From: Myxococcales bacterium
GTDB taxonomy: Bacteria; Myxococcota_A; Polyangia; Polyangiales; Polyangiaceae
Reading direction: 5' to 3'
Assembly (NCBI GenBank): GCA_016712525.1
Contig: JADJQX010000006.1
Span: 620,001-684,000 of the forward strand
Length of the DNA: 64,000 nt
The translations under genes were made by a program, and so were the position numbers. Numbering within the stretch: the stretch's first letter is position 1; every line of letters begins with the position of its first letter. Below are positions 21,276 through 32,124 of the stretch, one piece after another. The notes under the pieces were generated by a model. That model did not search any database. It was not told where the DNA came from and worked only from the letters and a program-made list of their open reading frames with translations.

Positions 21276-24137
<2,862 letters not shown>

Positions 24138-24147
24138 GGATCGGCCG

Positions 24148-24579
24148 ATGAACGAGGGCGCGTACCGAGCTTCTTCCGTTCGGGTCGCGCCCGTCGTCTA
24201 TTTGAAGGGTCAGCGGGCCATCGCGCTCGACCGCGAGCGCGGCGAGGAGCTCTGGGTCTACGACGCCGGCGCCCAGGTGACGCGCATCCTCATCGCGCAC
24301 GCGTCGGTCTACCTGGCCGACGCCGAGGGCTCCGTGCACTGCCTCGATCCGGTCGACGGCTCGCGACGAGGCCGCATCCAGACGGGCGGGGGCCTCGTCT
24401 CGGTGTTGCTCGACGAGGGCGATCGCATCTTGGTGGCGGCCGAGGGAGGGGTGTTCGCGCTCACCCCCACGGGCGACCTCTTGTGGGCGTACGACAGCCG
24501 CGCCTACGCGCCCTCGCCCCTCGCCGAGGTCGGCCTCGCGTGCACCTTGGGGTTCACGCAGCAGCCCGATCGCAAGTGA
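24148..24579 (+). CDS. PQQ-type beta-propeller repeat protein, short
   Basis: 143 residues with about three blade-like repeats: AIALDRERGEELWVYDAG, VHCLDPVDGSRRGRIQTGGG and VFALTPTGDLLWAYDSRAY. The LD..G...W pattern is that of PQQ-like repeats. With only three blades and no signal peptide it is far shorter than a full propeller, so it may oligomerise or be a remnant. It begins 10 bp after gcvP and may be co-transcribed with it. It is followed by the palindrome array. Confidence 0.7.
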   Translation: MNEGAYRASSVRVAPVVYLKGQRAIALDRERGEELWVYDAGAQVTRILIAHASVYLADAEGSVHCLDPVDGSRRGRIQTGGGLVSVLLDEGDRILVAAEGGVFALTPTGDLLWAYDSRAYAPSPLAEVGLACTLGFTQQPDRK

Positions 24580-24595
24580 CCTCGCGCCGCGAATC

Positions 24596-24642
24596 TTCGC
24601 CAATCGTCAACGTTGACGATGGCGTTCGTCCACGTTGACGAA
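24596..24642 (+). repeat. 47-bp direct repeat, copy 1
   Basis: 45 of 47 bases match copy 2 at 24683-24729; the two differences are at 24621/24708 and 24631/24718. Each copy contains two 18-bp palindromes. The unit lies between the stops of two convergent genes. Confidence 0.9.
24603..24642. promoter_or_regulatory. paired 18-bp palindromes, first pair
   Basis: ATCGTCAACGTTGACGAT at 24603-24620 is a perfect palindrome. TTCGTCCACGTTGACGAA at 24625-24642 is the same core with one mismatch. Their centres are 22 bp apart, close to two helical turns, so dimers would sit on the same DNA face. This is typical of operators for TetR/LacI/LuxR-like dimers, but no regulator can be named. Confidence 0.6.
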
Positions 24643-24682
24643 CCGAATCGAGCCAAAAACAAGGTACTTCGTGAGAGCGTCG

Positions 24683-24729
24683 TTCGCCAATCGTCAACGT
24701 TGACGATTGCGTTCGTCAACGTTGACGAA
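24683..24729 (+). repeat. 47-bp direct repeat, copy 2
   Basis: Near-identical copy of 24596-24642, offset by exactly 87 bp. Confidence 0.9.
24690..24729. promoter_or_regulatory. paired 18-bp palindromes, second pair
   Basis: ATCGTCAACGTTGACGAT at 24690-24707 and TTCGTCAACGTTGACGAA at 24712-24729 are both perfect palindromes with centres 22 bp apart. The common core is TCGTCAACGTTGACGA. The core differs from the parS consensus TGTTTCACGTGAAACA. Confidence 0.6.
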
Positions 24730-24785
24730 TCTGGTCATGCCCCCGGGAGCGAGCTCTCGCGTGTATGCGAGCATCGCGCGGCGGC

Positions 24786-26672
24786 TCAGTCGCGACCGGC
24801 GTCGAAGGGGCCCGCGTCGAACGGGCCTGCGTCGGGCAAGGGGCCTGCGTCGGGCAAGGGGCCCGCGTCGCCGCCGCCGCCGCCCGGGGGCGGACCGGGG
24901 TTCTTCGAGTACGTCTCGGCGCTCTTGCGCAAGGTCTCCCAGTCGTACGGGAGCGGCTTCTGCACGGGGCCCTTCACGTACTTGTGGGCCCGCGCCTCGC
25001 GCCACAGGTTGTAGAGCCGGTAGCACGACGTGTGGTGTTTGCTCTCGATGCTGCCGATGGTCACCGTGATGGGCGTCTTCTTGTCGTCCTTCACGAAGCC
25101 CGCGTCGAGGTACGACTTGCACGTCGCCGCGTCGATGTCCCCCGACTGGGCGATCTGCGCGAGCACCTCTTCGCGGGTGAGCCCGGCGTCGGCGTAGTAG
25201 CTCTCGATGGCCTCGAGGAAGCCGACCCAGCCCGCGAGCACGTCGGTCGGATCGAGGCCCACGCGCACGGACAGCTCCATCGCGAGGTCGTCGGCTTCTT
25301 GTTCGGTCGTGTAGAGGCCGATGCGGTTCTGCCGCAGCTTCTCGAGGAGCTTCTTCTCGGACGCGTCCTTCTTCTGCGCCTCGGCTTGGAGCGCGGCGAT
25401 CACGTCTCCCACGGTCTTGCCCGGGGCGATGGCCGGAGGCACGGCCTGCCCGAGGCCTACGGCGAGCTTGAGCTCCTCGGTCGTGATCTCGTTCGGTCCC
25501 GCGTTCGCCTCGACGATGCGCCACTTCGACGCGCAGGCGAAGAGGGCGTTCTCGTACGTGACGTAGGCGCTCTGCTGCGCCGGGGTGGCGATCTCTCCGG
25601 GGCGCAGCGTGGGGAGCCCCGCGCGCGCGAGCCCCGCGGCCTCGGCGCACACGAACGCGGGGTCGGAGCGCAAGGCGACGATCGGCCCGAGGCCGTCGAG
25701 CAGGAACGGGCGCACGCGCGCCGACACCTTGGTCTGCCAGGTCTCGCCGCCGATCGGCCGCGCGCCCGAGAGCACGTCGCGGTAGAGCGCCTCGAGCTCC
25801 GCGGCGTTCTGCGCGGGCACGGGCCTGCGCGCGACGGTGGCGCCCTGGTCGTACCAGAAGCCGTATTTGTGCGCGTAGATCGGGCTGCCGTGCGCCCGGT
25901 AGTAGTGGGCGAGCTCGTGGGCCACGACGACGATCGCCGAGCGCTCGTCACGGAAGTGGGAGAGCAGATCGGTCGCGAAGCGGATGTGCGGCGTGGTCGC
26001 GAAGATCGTCGTGTCCTCGCCCTTGGACTCGGCCCCGGGGCAGCCGGCTTTCGCGTGGAAGCTCGTGTCGTACGAGAGCTCGCACGCGGGTTTTCCCGTG
26101 TTGAACAGCGACGCGAGCTCCTTCGGGGACCACCCCTTGGTCTTCAGGCAGGGCACGTCTCCGGCCTGCACCGAGCTCGTGTCGACGTGGGCCGTCACGC
26201 CCGGGGCCGTCTCGCCCGAGGCGAGGTTGAAGGGCACCCCGGTGCACGCCGGGAGCGACGTGACCCACGCGTTGAAGGTGTTGTTCGACTTGAGCACCTT
26301 CACGACCGGCTTCGGCGCGACGAGCTTCTGCCCGGTCTTGCGCTCGAGATCGGCGCGCACGACGGCGTCGATGCGGTCGGTCCACGCCTGGAGCCACAGG
26401 GTGATCGGATCCCCGTCGGGCACACCGGCGAGCGACTCTTCGCCGAAGGCCCCGCGCACGCGCTCCGCGTCCTCGTAGGTGCCGTCGACCCAGAGGTACT
26501 TGGAGTTCTTCTGGATGTGCTGGCCGACCGTGTGGTTCTGGTAGCTCTCGTCGGCCCCGCCGTCGTCGGGGCTCTCGGCGCTGCATGCGCCCATGCCGAC
26601 CGTTCCGAGCGTGATCGCGGCGAGCCCGAAGGCGACGTTCCGCACTCCAGCGAAGCGAGAGAAGAAGGCCAT
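24786..26672 (-). CDS. M48-like zinc metalloprotease lipoprotein
   Basis: 628 residues from the ATG at 26672. Signal peptide with a lipobox-like MGAC. The zinc site HExxH is seen as VVAHELAHYYRAH, and about 190 residues later YTTEQEADDLAMEL supplies the ExxxD third-ligand helix typical of M48 peptidases. Large inserts separate the two, so this is a distant, long member. The C-terminus is a Pro/Gly-rich linker ending in DAGPLP and DAGPF tandem repeats. An in-frame ATG at 26714 would add 14 residues but spoils the signal peptide. Expected location: cell surface or periplasm. Its 3' end faces the palindrome array. Confidence 0.8.
   Translation of the reverse strand: MAFFSRFAGVRNVAFGLAAITLGTVGMGACSAESPDDGGADESYQNHTVGQHIQKNSKYLWVDGTYEDAERVRGAFGEESLAGVPDGDPITLWLQAWTDRIDAVVRADLERKTGQKLVAPKPVVKVLKSNNTFNAWVTSLPACTGVPFNLASGETAPGVTAHVDTSSVQAGDVPCLKTKGWSPKELASLFNTGKPACELSYDTSFHAKAGCPGAESKGEDTTIFATTPHIRFATDLLSHFRDERSAIVVVAHELAHYYRAHGSPIYAHKYGFWYDQGATVARRPVPAQNAAELEALYRDVLSGARPIGGETWQTKVSARVRPFLLDGLGPIVALRSDPAFVCAEAAGLARAGLPTLRPGEIATPAQQSAYVTYENALFACASKWRIVEANAGPNEITTEELKLAVGLGQAVPPAIAPGKTVGDVIAALQAEAQKKDASEKKLLEKLRQNRIGLYTTEQEADDLAMELSVRVGLDPTDVLAGWVGFLEAIESYYADAGLTREEVLAQIAQSGDIDAATCKSYLDAGFVKDDKKTPITVTIGSIESKHHTSCYRLYNLWREARAHKYVKGPVQKPLPYDWETLRKSAETYSKNPGPPPGGGGGDAGPLPDAGPLPDAGPFDAGPFDAGRD
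24795..24872 (-). repeat. tandem repeats coding the protease C-terminal tail
   Basis: In the coding strand two 18-bp units encode DAGPLP and two 15-bp units encode DAGPF just before the stop codon. They are short tandem repeats within the gene, likely to vary in copy number. Confidence 0.75.
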
Positions 26673-26894
26673 GAGAGCGAGCGTACCGCTCCTCCGGACG
26701 GCGGGCGAAGGCAACGAGGGTTTTGCCGAATGGGCAATCTTCGCCCTGTTCGACGCGCCTCGTCGTCGACGGTCCGCAGCGCGCCGCTCACCAGGCCTTC
26801 ATGGCCTCGCTTTCTCTCGCGGCCGCGATACCGAATGGGGCGCGCGGCGTACTCCGCGTCGAGGCCGGCGCGCGACGCCTGCCGGGAGCCATTC

Positions 26895-27482
26895 ATGCCC
26901 AAGCTCTCTGTCGGAGATTCCTTCCCCACGCAGTCCCTCGTCACCCTCGGCGGCGAGCGCATCACCGTCCCCTCCTCGTCGCACGACTTCGTGCACCTCG
27001 AGCTCCGGCGCTTCGCAGGCTGCCCCGTGTGCAATCTGCACGTACGTGAGGTCGCGCGTCGGCACGACGAGCTCACCGCGGCCGGCGTGCTCGAGGTCGC
27101 CGTGTTCCACTCCGAGGCCGAGACGATGCGCCCCTTCCACGGCGATTTGCCGTTCGCCGTCGTCGCCGATCCCGAGAAGCATCTCTACCGGGCGCTCGGC
27201 GTGGAGTCGTCGCTCGCGTCGGTCATGGATCCGCGCGCGTGGGGTGGCCTCGTGCGGGGCATGTTCGCGTCGCACCCGCAGAGCGCCATGAAGGGCGAGG
27301 GGGGCCACATGGGGCTCCCGGCCGACTTCGTCGTCGCCCGCGACGGGACGGTGGTCGGCCTCAAGTACGGCGCGCACGCCGACGATCAGCTCTCGGTCGA
27401 CGAGGTCCTCGCGATCGTCGCCGAGGCTCGGAAGACCACGAGGGCCTCGTCCCTCGAAGCCCACGCCTCGCCGCCGGCCTGA
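26895..27482 (+). CDS. peroxiredoxin-like (AhpC/TSA-type) protein
   Basis: 195 residues with a thioredoxin-fold layout: the start LSVGDSFPTQSLVTLGGERI, then FAGCPVCNLHVREV carrying a CxxC pair where peroxiredoxin-like proteins have the redox Cys, then FPFAVVADPEKHLYRALGVE-like sequence (here LPFAVVADPEKHLYRALG), and VARDGTVVGLKYG near the end. It is probably a cytosolic thiol peroxidase or disulfide reductase; the CxxC makes the latter possible. The ATG at 26895 was chosen because the family N-terminus starts here. The gene diverges from the M48 lipoprotein gene across 222 bp with no evident regulatory motif. Confidence 0.8.
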   Translation: MPKLSVGDSFPTQSLVTLGGERITVPSSSHDFVHLELRRFAGCPVCNLHVREVARRHDELTAAGVLEVAVFHSEAETMRPFHGDLPFAVVADPEKHLYRALGVESSLASVMDPRAWGGLVRGMFASHPQSAMKGEGGHMGLPADFVVARDGTVVGLKYGAHADDQLSVDEVLAIVAEARKTTRASSLEAHASPPA

Positions 27483-27532
27483 CCCACGAGGGACGCCCAC
27501 TCCGGCCGAAATGAGCTAGCCTCGTTCGGCCG

Positions 27533-29089
27533 ATGCCCGTCTCCCCCACGTTCGCGAAAGACCCTGCCATCGTCGGGCCGCTCGGTGGTCTCGCGCTCTC
27601 GGGCGTGCGCGCCGCGTCGCCTATGATGGTGGTGCGCGCCCTCCGCTGGTACCGCGATCTCGCGAAGCTCGGCATCCACCTGCCGCTCTTCATGGTGCAC
27701 GACCTCGGGCTCCTCTACGCCTCCCCCAAGGAGCAGCTCGAGATCGGCCCACGCCCGGGCACCGAGGCCGTGCTCGCCAAGGTGCCGAAGGGCGCCGACC
27801 TCGTGCAGACCTACCGCGGTGTGCTCTCCGAGATCGCCGAGAGCGAGGCCTCGGCCCGCGCCGCGACGATGCGCCTCTCGGACGACCTCGTCGTGGTGGT
27901 GCTCGCGCGTGTGCTCGGCTCGCTCGTGCAGCGCGCGCGGGTCCGCCCGCCGTATCCGGCCAGCATCCCGCTCGATCCCGAGATGGTGCGCGACCTCGAC
28001 GGTCAGCTCCCGCAGCTCTTCGCGGCGCTCTCGCGCAACTTCGAGATGGCCATGCTCGAGAGCCTCGCGCGCGCGCGCCTCCACGTGCTCACCCTGGCCG
28101 ACGCCCTCGACCTCGACACGCTGCGCCTGCTCGGCATGCTCGGCCCCGAGTCGACGGCCGCGGGAGCGCTCGCGCACGTCGATTTGCTCGCCGCGATGAG
28201 CACGCCCGCCGCGAACGATATCGTGAACTTCAGCCTCGAGCTCCTCCCGAGCGTGCTCGAGACCCACCGCACCCACGCTACGGGCACCCACGCGGTGCAC
28301 GGGTACGCCGGCATCGGGCAAAAGGGCTCGCTCGACTCGCTCGTGCTCACCGAGCTCGCGTGGGACGAGACCGAGTTCGCGCGCCGCCTCATCGAGAACG
28401 AGCTCCTCTTCTACACGCGCGAGCAAGCCCCCGACGAGGCCCGGCGGCTCCACTACCTCCTCATCGACGCCTCGGCCTCCATGCGCGGCGATCGCCAGGT
28501 GTTCGCGCGAGGGCTCGCGATCGCGCTCGGCAAGAAGCTCCAGCTCGCCGGCGAAGAGGTGTGGCTGCGCTTCTTCGATTCGCGCCTCTACGACGTGCAG
28601 CGCGCGCGCCCGGGCCAGCTCCCGGCCGCGTACATGCTCGGCTTCAAGGGCGAGCGCGGTCGAAACCCGTCACGTGTGTTCGCGCAGCTCGCGACCGAGA
28701 TCGCCCTCCTCCGCGCGCGCGACCAGCGTGATCCGGTCGTGCACCTCATCACCCACGCCGCGCTCCACGTGCCGCGCCCTCTCGTCACCGAGATCCGCCG
28801 CCAAGCGCACCTCTTCGGCGTCTTCATCCTTCCTTCGGGCGGCGAGCTCGACCTCGAGTACCTCGACCTCCTCGAGGGGTACGCCGTGGTCGACAACGCC
28901 ACGCTCACCCAGAAGAACGCGCGCGCCGCGGCTGCCACGAAGATCGTGAGCGAGGCCGCAGAGCTCAGCGAAAAGATGCCCGCGTCGACCGCGTCGGCCG
29001 AGGCCCTGCGCGGCGCGGCGATGCAAGAGGATGCCGTGCCGCCCTCGCTCCGCACGGGGCGCATGTCGTCCCCCCCGTCCCGGCGTTGA
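27533..29089 (+). CDS. von Willebrand factor A domain protein
   Basis: 518 residues. A VWA domain lies at about 300-470 with the metal-ion-dependent adhesion site start LLIDASASMRGD (DxSxS). The first 300 residues are helical and unassigned. There is no signal peptide, so it is likely cytosolic, like the VWA partners of MoxR-type AAA ATPases, but no such ATPase gene is in the window. Its stop at 29089 is followed after two bases by the AHH nuclease fragment. Confidence 0.8.
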   Translation: MPVSPTFAKDPAIVGPLGGLALSGVRAASPMMVVRALRWYRDLAKLGIHLPLFMVHDLGLLYASPKEQLEIGPRPGTEAVLAKVPKGADLVQTYRGVLSEIAESEASARAATMRLSDDLVVVVLARVLGSLVQRARVRPPYPASIPLDPEMVRDLDGQLPQLFAALSRNFEMAMLESLARARLHVLTLADALDLDTLRLLGMLGPESTAAGALAHVDLLAAMSTPAANDIVNFSLELLPSVLETHRTHATGTHAVHGYAGIGQKGSLDSLVLTELAWDETEFARRLIENELLFYTREQAPDEARRLHYLLIDASASMRGDRQVFARGLAIALGKKLQLAGEEVWLRFFDSRLYDVQRARPGQLPAAYMLGFKGERGRNPSRVFAQLATEIALLRARDQRDPVVHLITHAALHVPRPLVTEIRRQAHLFGVFILPSGGELDLEYLDLLEGYAVVDNATLTQKNARAAAATKIVSEAAELSEKMPASTASAEALRGAAMQEDAVPPSLRTGRMSSPPSRR

Positions 29090-29091
29090 GG

Positions 29092-29628
29092 GTGGGCGGT
29101 ACGCCAACGCACTCCTCGCACCTGCCGACGTCCCGCGGCTTCGAGCGCCTGCTCCAGAGCTTCGGGATCGGGATCAACGACGCTGCGAACGGCGTGTTCC
29201 TGCCGGCGACCCGGGCTGCGCCGAACGAGGCAGGCGCGGCGGTGCACTCGACCGTGCACACGAACGCCTACTACCAGACCGTCAACCAGATGCTCGGAGC
29301 AGCCACGACCCGAGCTGAAGCCGAAGCAGCACTTGGTGCGATCCGAAGCGCACTTCTCTCTGCCTATGAGCAAGGTGATCTACGAGCCGCTGGTCGCGGA
29401 GGGTTACGAGTGGGTGAACGCGGTCCAGGACGAGGACTACGAGGTCTTCCTACAACTCGACGGGCAGCTCCGGGCCTCGACGTGGAAGCCGATCGCGGTC
29501 CGTCGTGTCAGAGCAGACGAACGCCAGGCCTTCAAGCCCTCCGACTTCCCTTGGCTTGGGTCAGATGCCCTCGTCATGCGGCGAGCCGCGGTGGACGCGC
29601 TGGGCGACATCCTCGACGCGAACGGTGA
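29092..29628 (+). pseudogene. AHH-family toxin nuclease fragment, N-terminally truncated
   Basis: The open frame from GTG 29092 encodes, in its first 97 residues, the C-terminal part of an AHH (HNH-like) polymorphic-toxin nuclease: FGIGINDAANGVFLP, then AAVHSTVHTNAYYQTVNQML, and a final AIRSALLS helix. The AHH motif itself, normally an AHHI stretch about 20 residues before FGIGIND, is replaced by THSSHLP. No delivery or signal domain precedes it; the VWA stop lies two bases upstream. After about residue 97 the frame continues without family sequence to 29628, overlapping the immunity gene in another frame by 263 bp. It is most likely a displaced toxin tip. Confidence 0.7.
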
Positions 29629-29911
29629 AGTGCTCCCACTGTCGACCGGCGACGGGGTCGAGCTGTTCGTCCTGAACGTGCGCATCGTCGACGCCTTGGA
29701 CGAGGCTAACTCGTCGCTGATGAAGTTCCCTGGGACCGACCGGATGATGCGCATCAAGAAGATCGCGTTCGTCACGTCCAAGGTCGAGGGCATCGACCTG
29801 TTCCGCTTGCCTCATCGCGCGAGCCCCACCTACGTCAGCGAGCGCTTCGTCGAGCGGGTCAAGGTCGCCGGCCTCCGCGGCCTGGTCTTCGACAAGGTCT
29901 GGTCGGGATGA
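29366..29911 (+). CDS. Imm11-family (DUF1629-like) immunity protein
   Basis: 181 residues from the ATG at 29366; a GTG at 29333 is an alternative. It has the layout of the Imm11 family that often follows AHH toxins in myxobacteria: MSKVIYEPL start, a middle LFVLNVRIVDALD strand, and the final IDLFRLPHRASPTYVSERFV plus LRGLVFDKVWSG. Such proteins bind and block the cognate nuclease in the cytosol. Here the toxin has lost its N-terminus, so this could be an orphan immunity gene protecting against sister strains. Its TGA overlaps an ATG at 29908. Confidence 0.75.
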   Translation: MSKVIYEPLVAEGYEWVNAVQDEDYEVFLQLDGQLRASTWKPIAVRRVRADERQAFKPSDFPWLGSDALVMRRAAVDALGDILDANGEVLPLSTGDGVELFVLNVRIVDALDEANSSLMKFPGTDRMMRIKKIAFVTSKVEGIDLFRLPHRASPTYVSERFVERVKVAGLRGLVFDKVWSG

Positions 29912-30123
29912 CTCGCACCTCACCCCGCCCCCTTGCCCCCATCCCTACCCGTCTGCTCGGTCACCTGCAGAGGGATGGCTACTCCGCAGATGCTCGAGAA
30001 CTATTTGCTCGCGCCTTGGCCGTTCTCGAGGCGAACAGCGGCTGTTTGAGCGGACTCTTCCCGGTTCTTCGTTTTGGCGCGGCGATCGGTGGTAAGTTTT
30101 CGCCCCACGACGGAGGGATTGAT

Positions 30124-30663
30124 ATGGCACGATCATTTGTAGTCGGAGCGGTACTTGTCGGTTGGTTTTGCGCATGTGCATCCGCTTCTCCCCCGAGCGG
30201 CGACGCGACCGACGCGGGCACCGATGCTGCCAAGCCGCTCGCGGGCTACGAGAACTGCAAGACGGACGACTCGGGCTGCCCCTTCGCCCTGTGCGATTGC
30301 CCCTCGGCGTCCAAGCTCCCGCTCACGTCGCGCCGGCGGACGGACGGCACGTGCAACCTGGACTTCGCCGACGTGTGCAAGCTGCTTTGCCCGGACCCGT
30401 CCAAGAACTTCGGTCCACCGAGGTGCTACCCGAAGGACGATAGCGGGCTCTTCGCCACGGACGGAGGGCCTGCCAAACCGACCGATGCGGCAGCCAAGAC
30501 CTGCACGCCGGGGCTCTTCACGGGGTGTGATGCCGCTGCGTGCGACTGCAAGAACGGCGAACGCATCATCGGTCCTTCGCAGTGCAAGGACGACGGTACG
30601 TGTCCTTCGCTCGCGGAGGAATGCCCCAAGCTGTGCGCCCCTCGGGGTGGTTGGCAGATGTGA
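30124..30663 (+). CDS. Cys-rich secreted protein with a duplicated module
   Basis: 179 residues. The ATG at 30124 has GGAGGG six bases upstream. The signal peptide ends near WFCACASA, with a possible lipidated Cys. Two similar modules follow: GCPFALCDC...DGTCNLDFADVCKLLC and GCDAAACDC...DGTCPSLAEECPKLC, so the protein arose by internal duplication and is probably held by disulfides. The frame is open upstream to an ATG at 29908 that overlaps the immunity stop (ATGA); those 72 residues do not fit the signal peptide, so I start at 30124. The 212 bp between the immunity stop and this gene hold no other supported feature. No function is recognised. Confidence 0.75.
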   Translation: MARSFVVGAVLVGWFCACASASPPSGDATDAGTDAAKPLAGYENCKTDDSGCPFALCDCPSASKLPLTSRRRTDGTCNLDFADVCKLLCPDPSKNFGPPRCYPKDDSGLFATDGGPAKPTDAAAKTCTPGLFTGCDAAACDCKNGERIIGPSQCKDDGTCPSLAEECPKLCAPRGGWQM

Positions 30664-30767
30664 TCGTGTCGAGGGCGAGCCGGACGACGGCCACACTAGC
30701 GAGGTGCCGCTACGTTCCCCGCCCGCTCCGACGTAACACCCCGCGATGAGAACCCAGCCCTAGGCCG

Positions 30768-31397
30768 TCAGCGGACTTCGAGGGCGAGCTTGCACTGCTT
30801 GGCCGACTCGGCGTCGAGGGTGCCGCCGATGGGCGCGCGGAGCCACGCCGCGATGCACTTGTAGGCCGAGCCGTTCCGCGCGATGACGTTGCCGCCCTTG
30901 TGACGCTCGTTGCCGAGGGGCTTGCTGAGCACCACGAGCACGTCGGGGTTGTCCCCGCCGCGGGCCATCACGCGCATCATCTCTTCGGGTTGGACCGTGA
31001 TGAACGACTGGAAATTGTAGCGGATCTCGTCTTCGGTCGTCTCGGTGATGCCCGACTTGAGGCCCGCCTCGGGGTTGAAGACGCGGAGGCCCTGGAAGCT
31101 GTAGACGCGGTAGGCGCGCCCGGGCTGCCCGTGGCAGTCGAACGTGCCGCACTGCCTCTCGAGGATCGGGTTCACCGAGTTTCGGTAGATGGCGTAGTCG
31201 GGCTCGAGCGAGGCGCCGTCGGGGTAGGCGAAGATCGTCTTTCGCTCCGAGTCGGGCACCGACGCGCACGAGGCCACGGCCGCCGCCGCGAGGCACGACG
31301 TGGTGACGGCGAAGGCGACCTTGAGCGCACGCGGACCGAGCCACGTGCGCTTGCCTCGGGGGCTCTCGGAGCCTTGGGGGAGAGTCTCGGTCGTCAT
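30768..31397 (-). CDS. lipoprotein with a CxxxxCH haem-like motif
   Basis: 209 residues from the ATG at 31397. Lipobox VASC. The mature region has NPILERQCGTFDCHGQPGRA, a Cx4CH motif where c-type cytochromes normally have CxxCH; Cx4CH sites are known in some multihaem cytochromes, so haem attachment is possible but unproven. The rest (RYNFQSFITVQPEEMMRVMA) resembles the secreted c-type cytochrome-like domains common in myxobacteria and planctomycetes. Its start overlaps the stop of the upstream gene by four bases (31394-31397), so the two are translationally coupled. Confidence 0.75.
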   Translation of the reverse strand: MTTETLPQGSESPRGKRTWLGPRALKVAFAVTTSCLAAAAVASCASVPDSERKTIFAYPDGASLEPDYAIYRNSVNPILERQCGTFDCHGQPGRAYRVYSFQGLRVFNPEAGLKSGITETTEDEIRYNFQSFITVQPEEMMRVMARGGDNPDVLVVLSKPLGNERHKGGNVIARNGSAYKCIAAWLRAPIGGTLDAESAKQCKLALEVR

Positions 31398-32092
31398 AGC
31401 GGGGTCTCGGGGCAGGGAATCAGGACCTCGGGCTCGTTCGGGGGGCAAATCTCGTTCGGGTCGAACGGGATGGCCTTGTTCGCCTCTTCTTCGGTCTCGT
31501 AGAGGCGCACGACCCCGGGGGTGTCGAACGACGCGATCTGCGGCCGGTTCTGCGCGTCGGGGAGGGCAGGCCTATGGCAGCCCGCGCACGCGCCCTCGCG
31601 GCCGATGTGGCTCGACATGGCGCGGGTCTTCCCGACCGGATCCCCGGGGAGCGGGCGCTGCACGCTCACGAGCAGCGGGAACGCCGGGCCCGCTTTGCCC
31701 TGGAACTGGCCCGCGGGGGTGAAGTCCTCGTCGAAGAAAAAGAAGTTCCCTTTGCAGTTCGTGGTCTTGCACACCGTGTTGCCGGTGGCGTCCCTCACGC
31801 GGACCCACGTGTTCTTGGAGCCGCGCCGACCGAACGGATCGACGAACACGGTGCCGGCCACGGCGAACTTCTTGTCGGAAGCGGGGCCCGAGTCGGAGTG
31901 GCAGAGATTGCAGGGCTGACCTTGCCGATGGTACGGCCCGCGCGGGATGTTCGGGTCCTCGTCGCCGAGGGCCTTGATGGCGCCGTTCGCGACGGGATCG
32001 AGCGAGCACCCGCCGAAGAGCGCGGTCAAGAGGACGGCGGCGCCGAGGATGGCGGTGGAGCGTTCGGGGCGTGGGGTAGGGCGCATGACCAT
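31394..32092 (-). CDS. di-haem-motif lipoprotein
   Basis: 232 residues from the ATG at 32092 (a second ATG at 32086 is possible). Lipobox FGGC. Two canonical CxxCH sites, CNLCHS and CAGCHRP, lie about 110 residues apart, and a GNTVCKTTNCKGNFFFF segment contributes further Cys. This makes it a probable periplasmic or outer-membrane di-haem cytochrome. It sits 32 bp downstream of the DUF3570 barrel gene and overlaps the next haem-motif gene, so the three form one likely operon. Confidence 0.75.
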   Translation of the reverse strand: MVMRPTPRPERSTAILGAAVLLTALFGGCSLDPVANGAIKALGDEDPNIPRGPYHRQGQPCNLCHSDSGPASDKKFAVAGTVFVDPFGRRGSKNTWVRVRDATGNTVCKTTNCKGNFFFFDEDFTPAGQFQGKAGPAFPLLVSVQRPLPGDPVGKTRAMSSHIGREGACAGCHRPALPDAQNRPQIASFDTPGVVRLYETEEEANKAIPFDPNEICPPNEPEVLIPCPETPL

Positions 32093-32124
32093 TCCGATGC
32101 TGAACCAGGGAGAAAATAGCTCGC

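Noticed and set aside
24603..24729. Palindromes as ParB binding sites (parS)
   Set aside because: The core TCGTCAACGTTGACGA does not match the parS consensus TGTTTCACGTGAAACA, and no parAB genes are near.
24603..24729. Palindromes as bidirectional intrinsic terminators
   Set aside because: No T-run follows any arm on either strand, and the arms meet with no loop.
29908..30123. Separate small gene from the ATG overlapping the immunity stop
   Set aside because: The 72 codons read straight into the signal peptide of the Cys-rich protein, which has its own strong ribosome-binding site; no recognised content.
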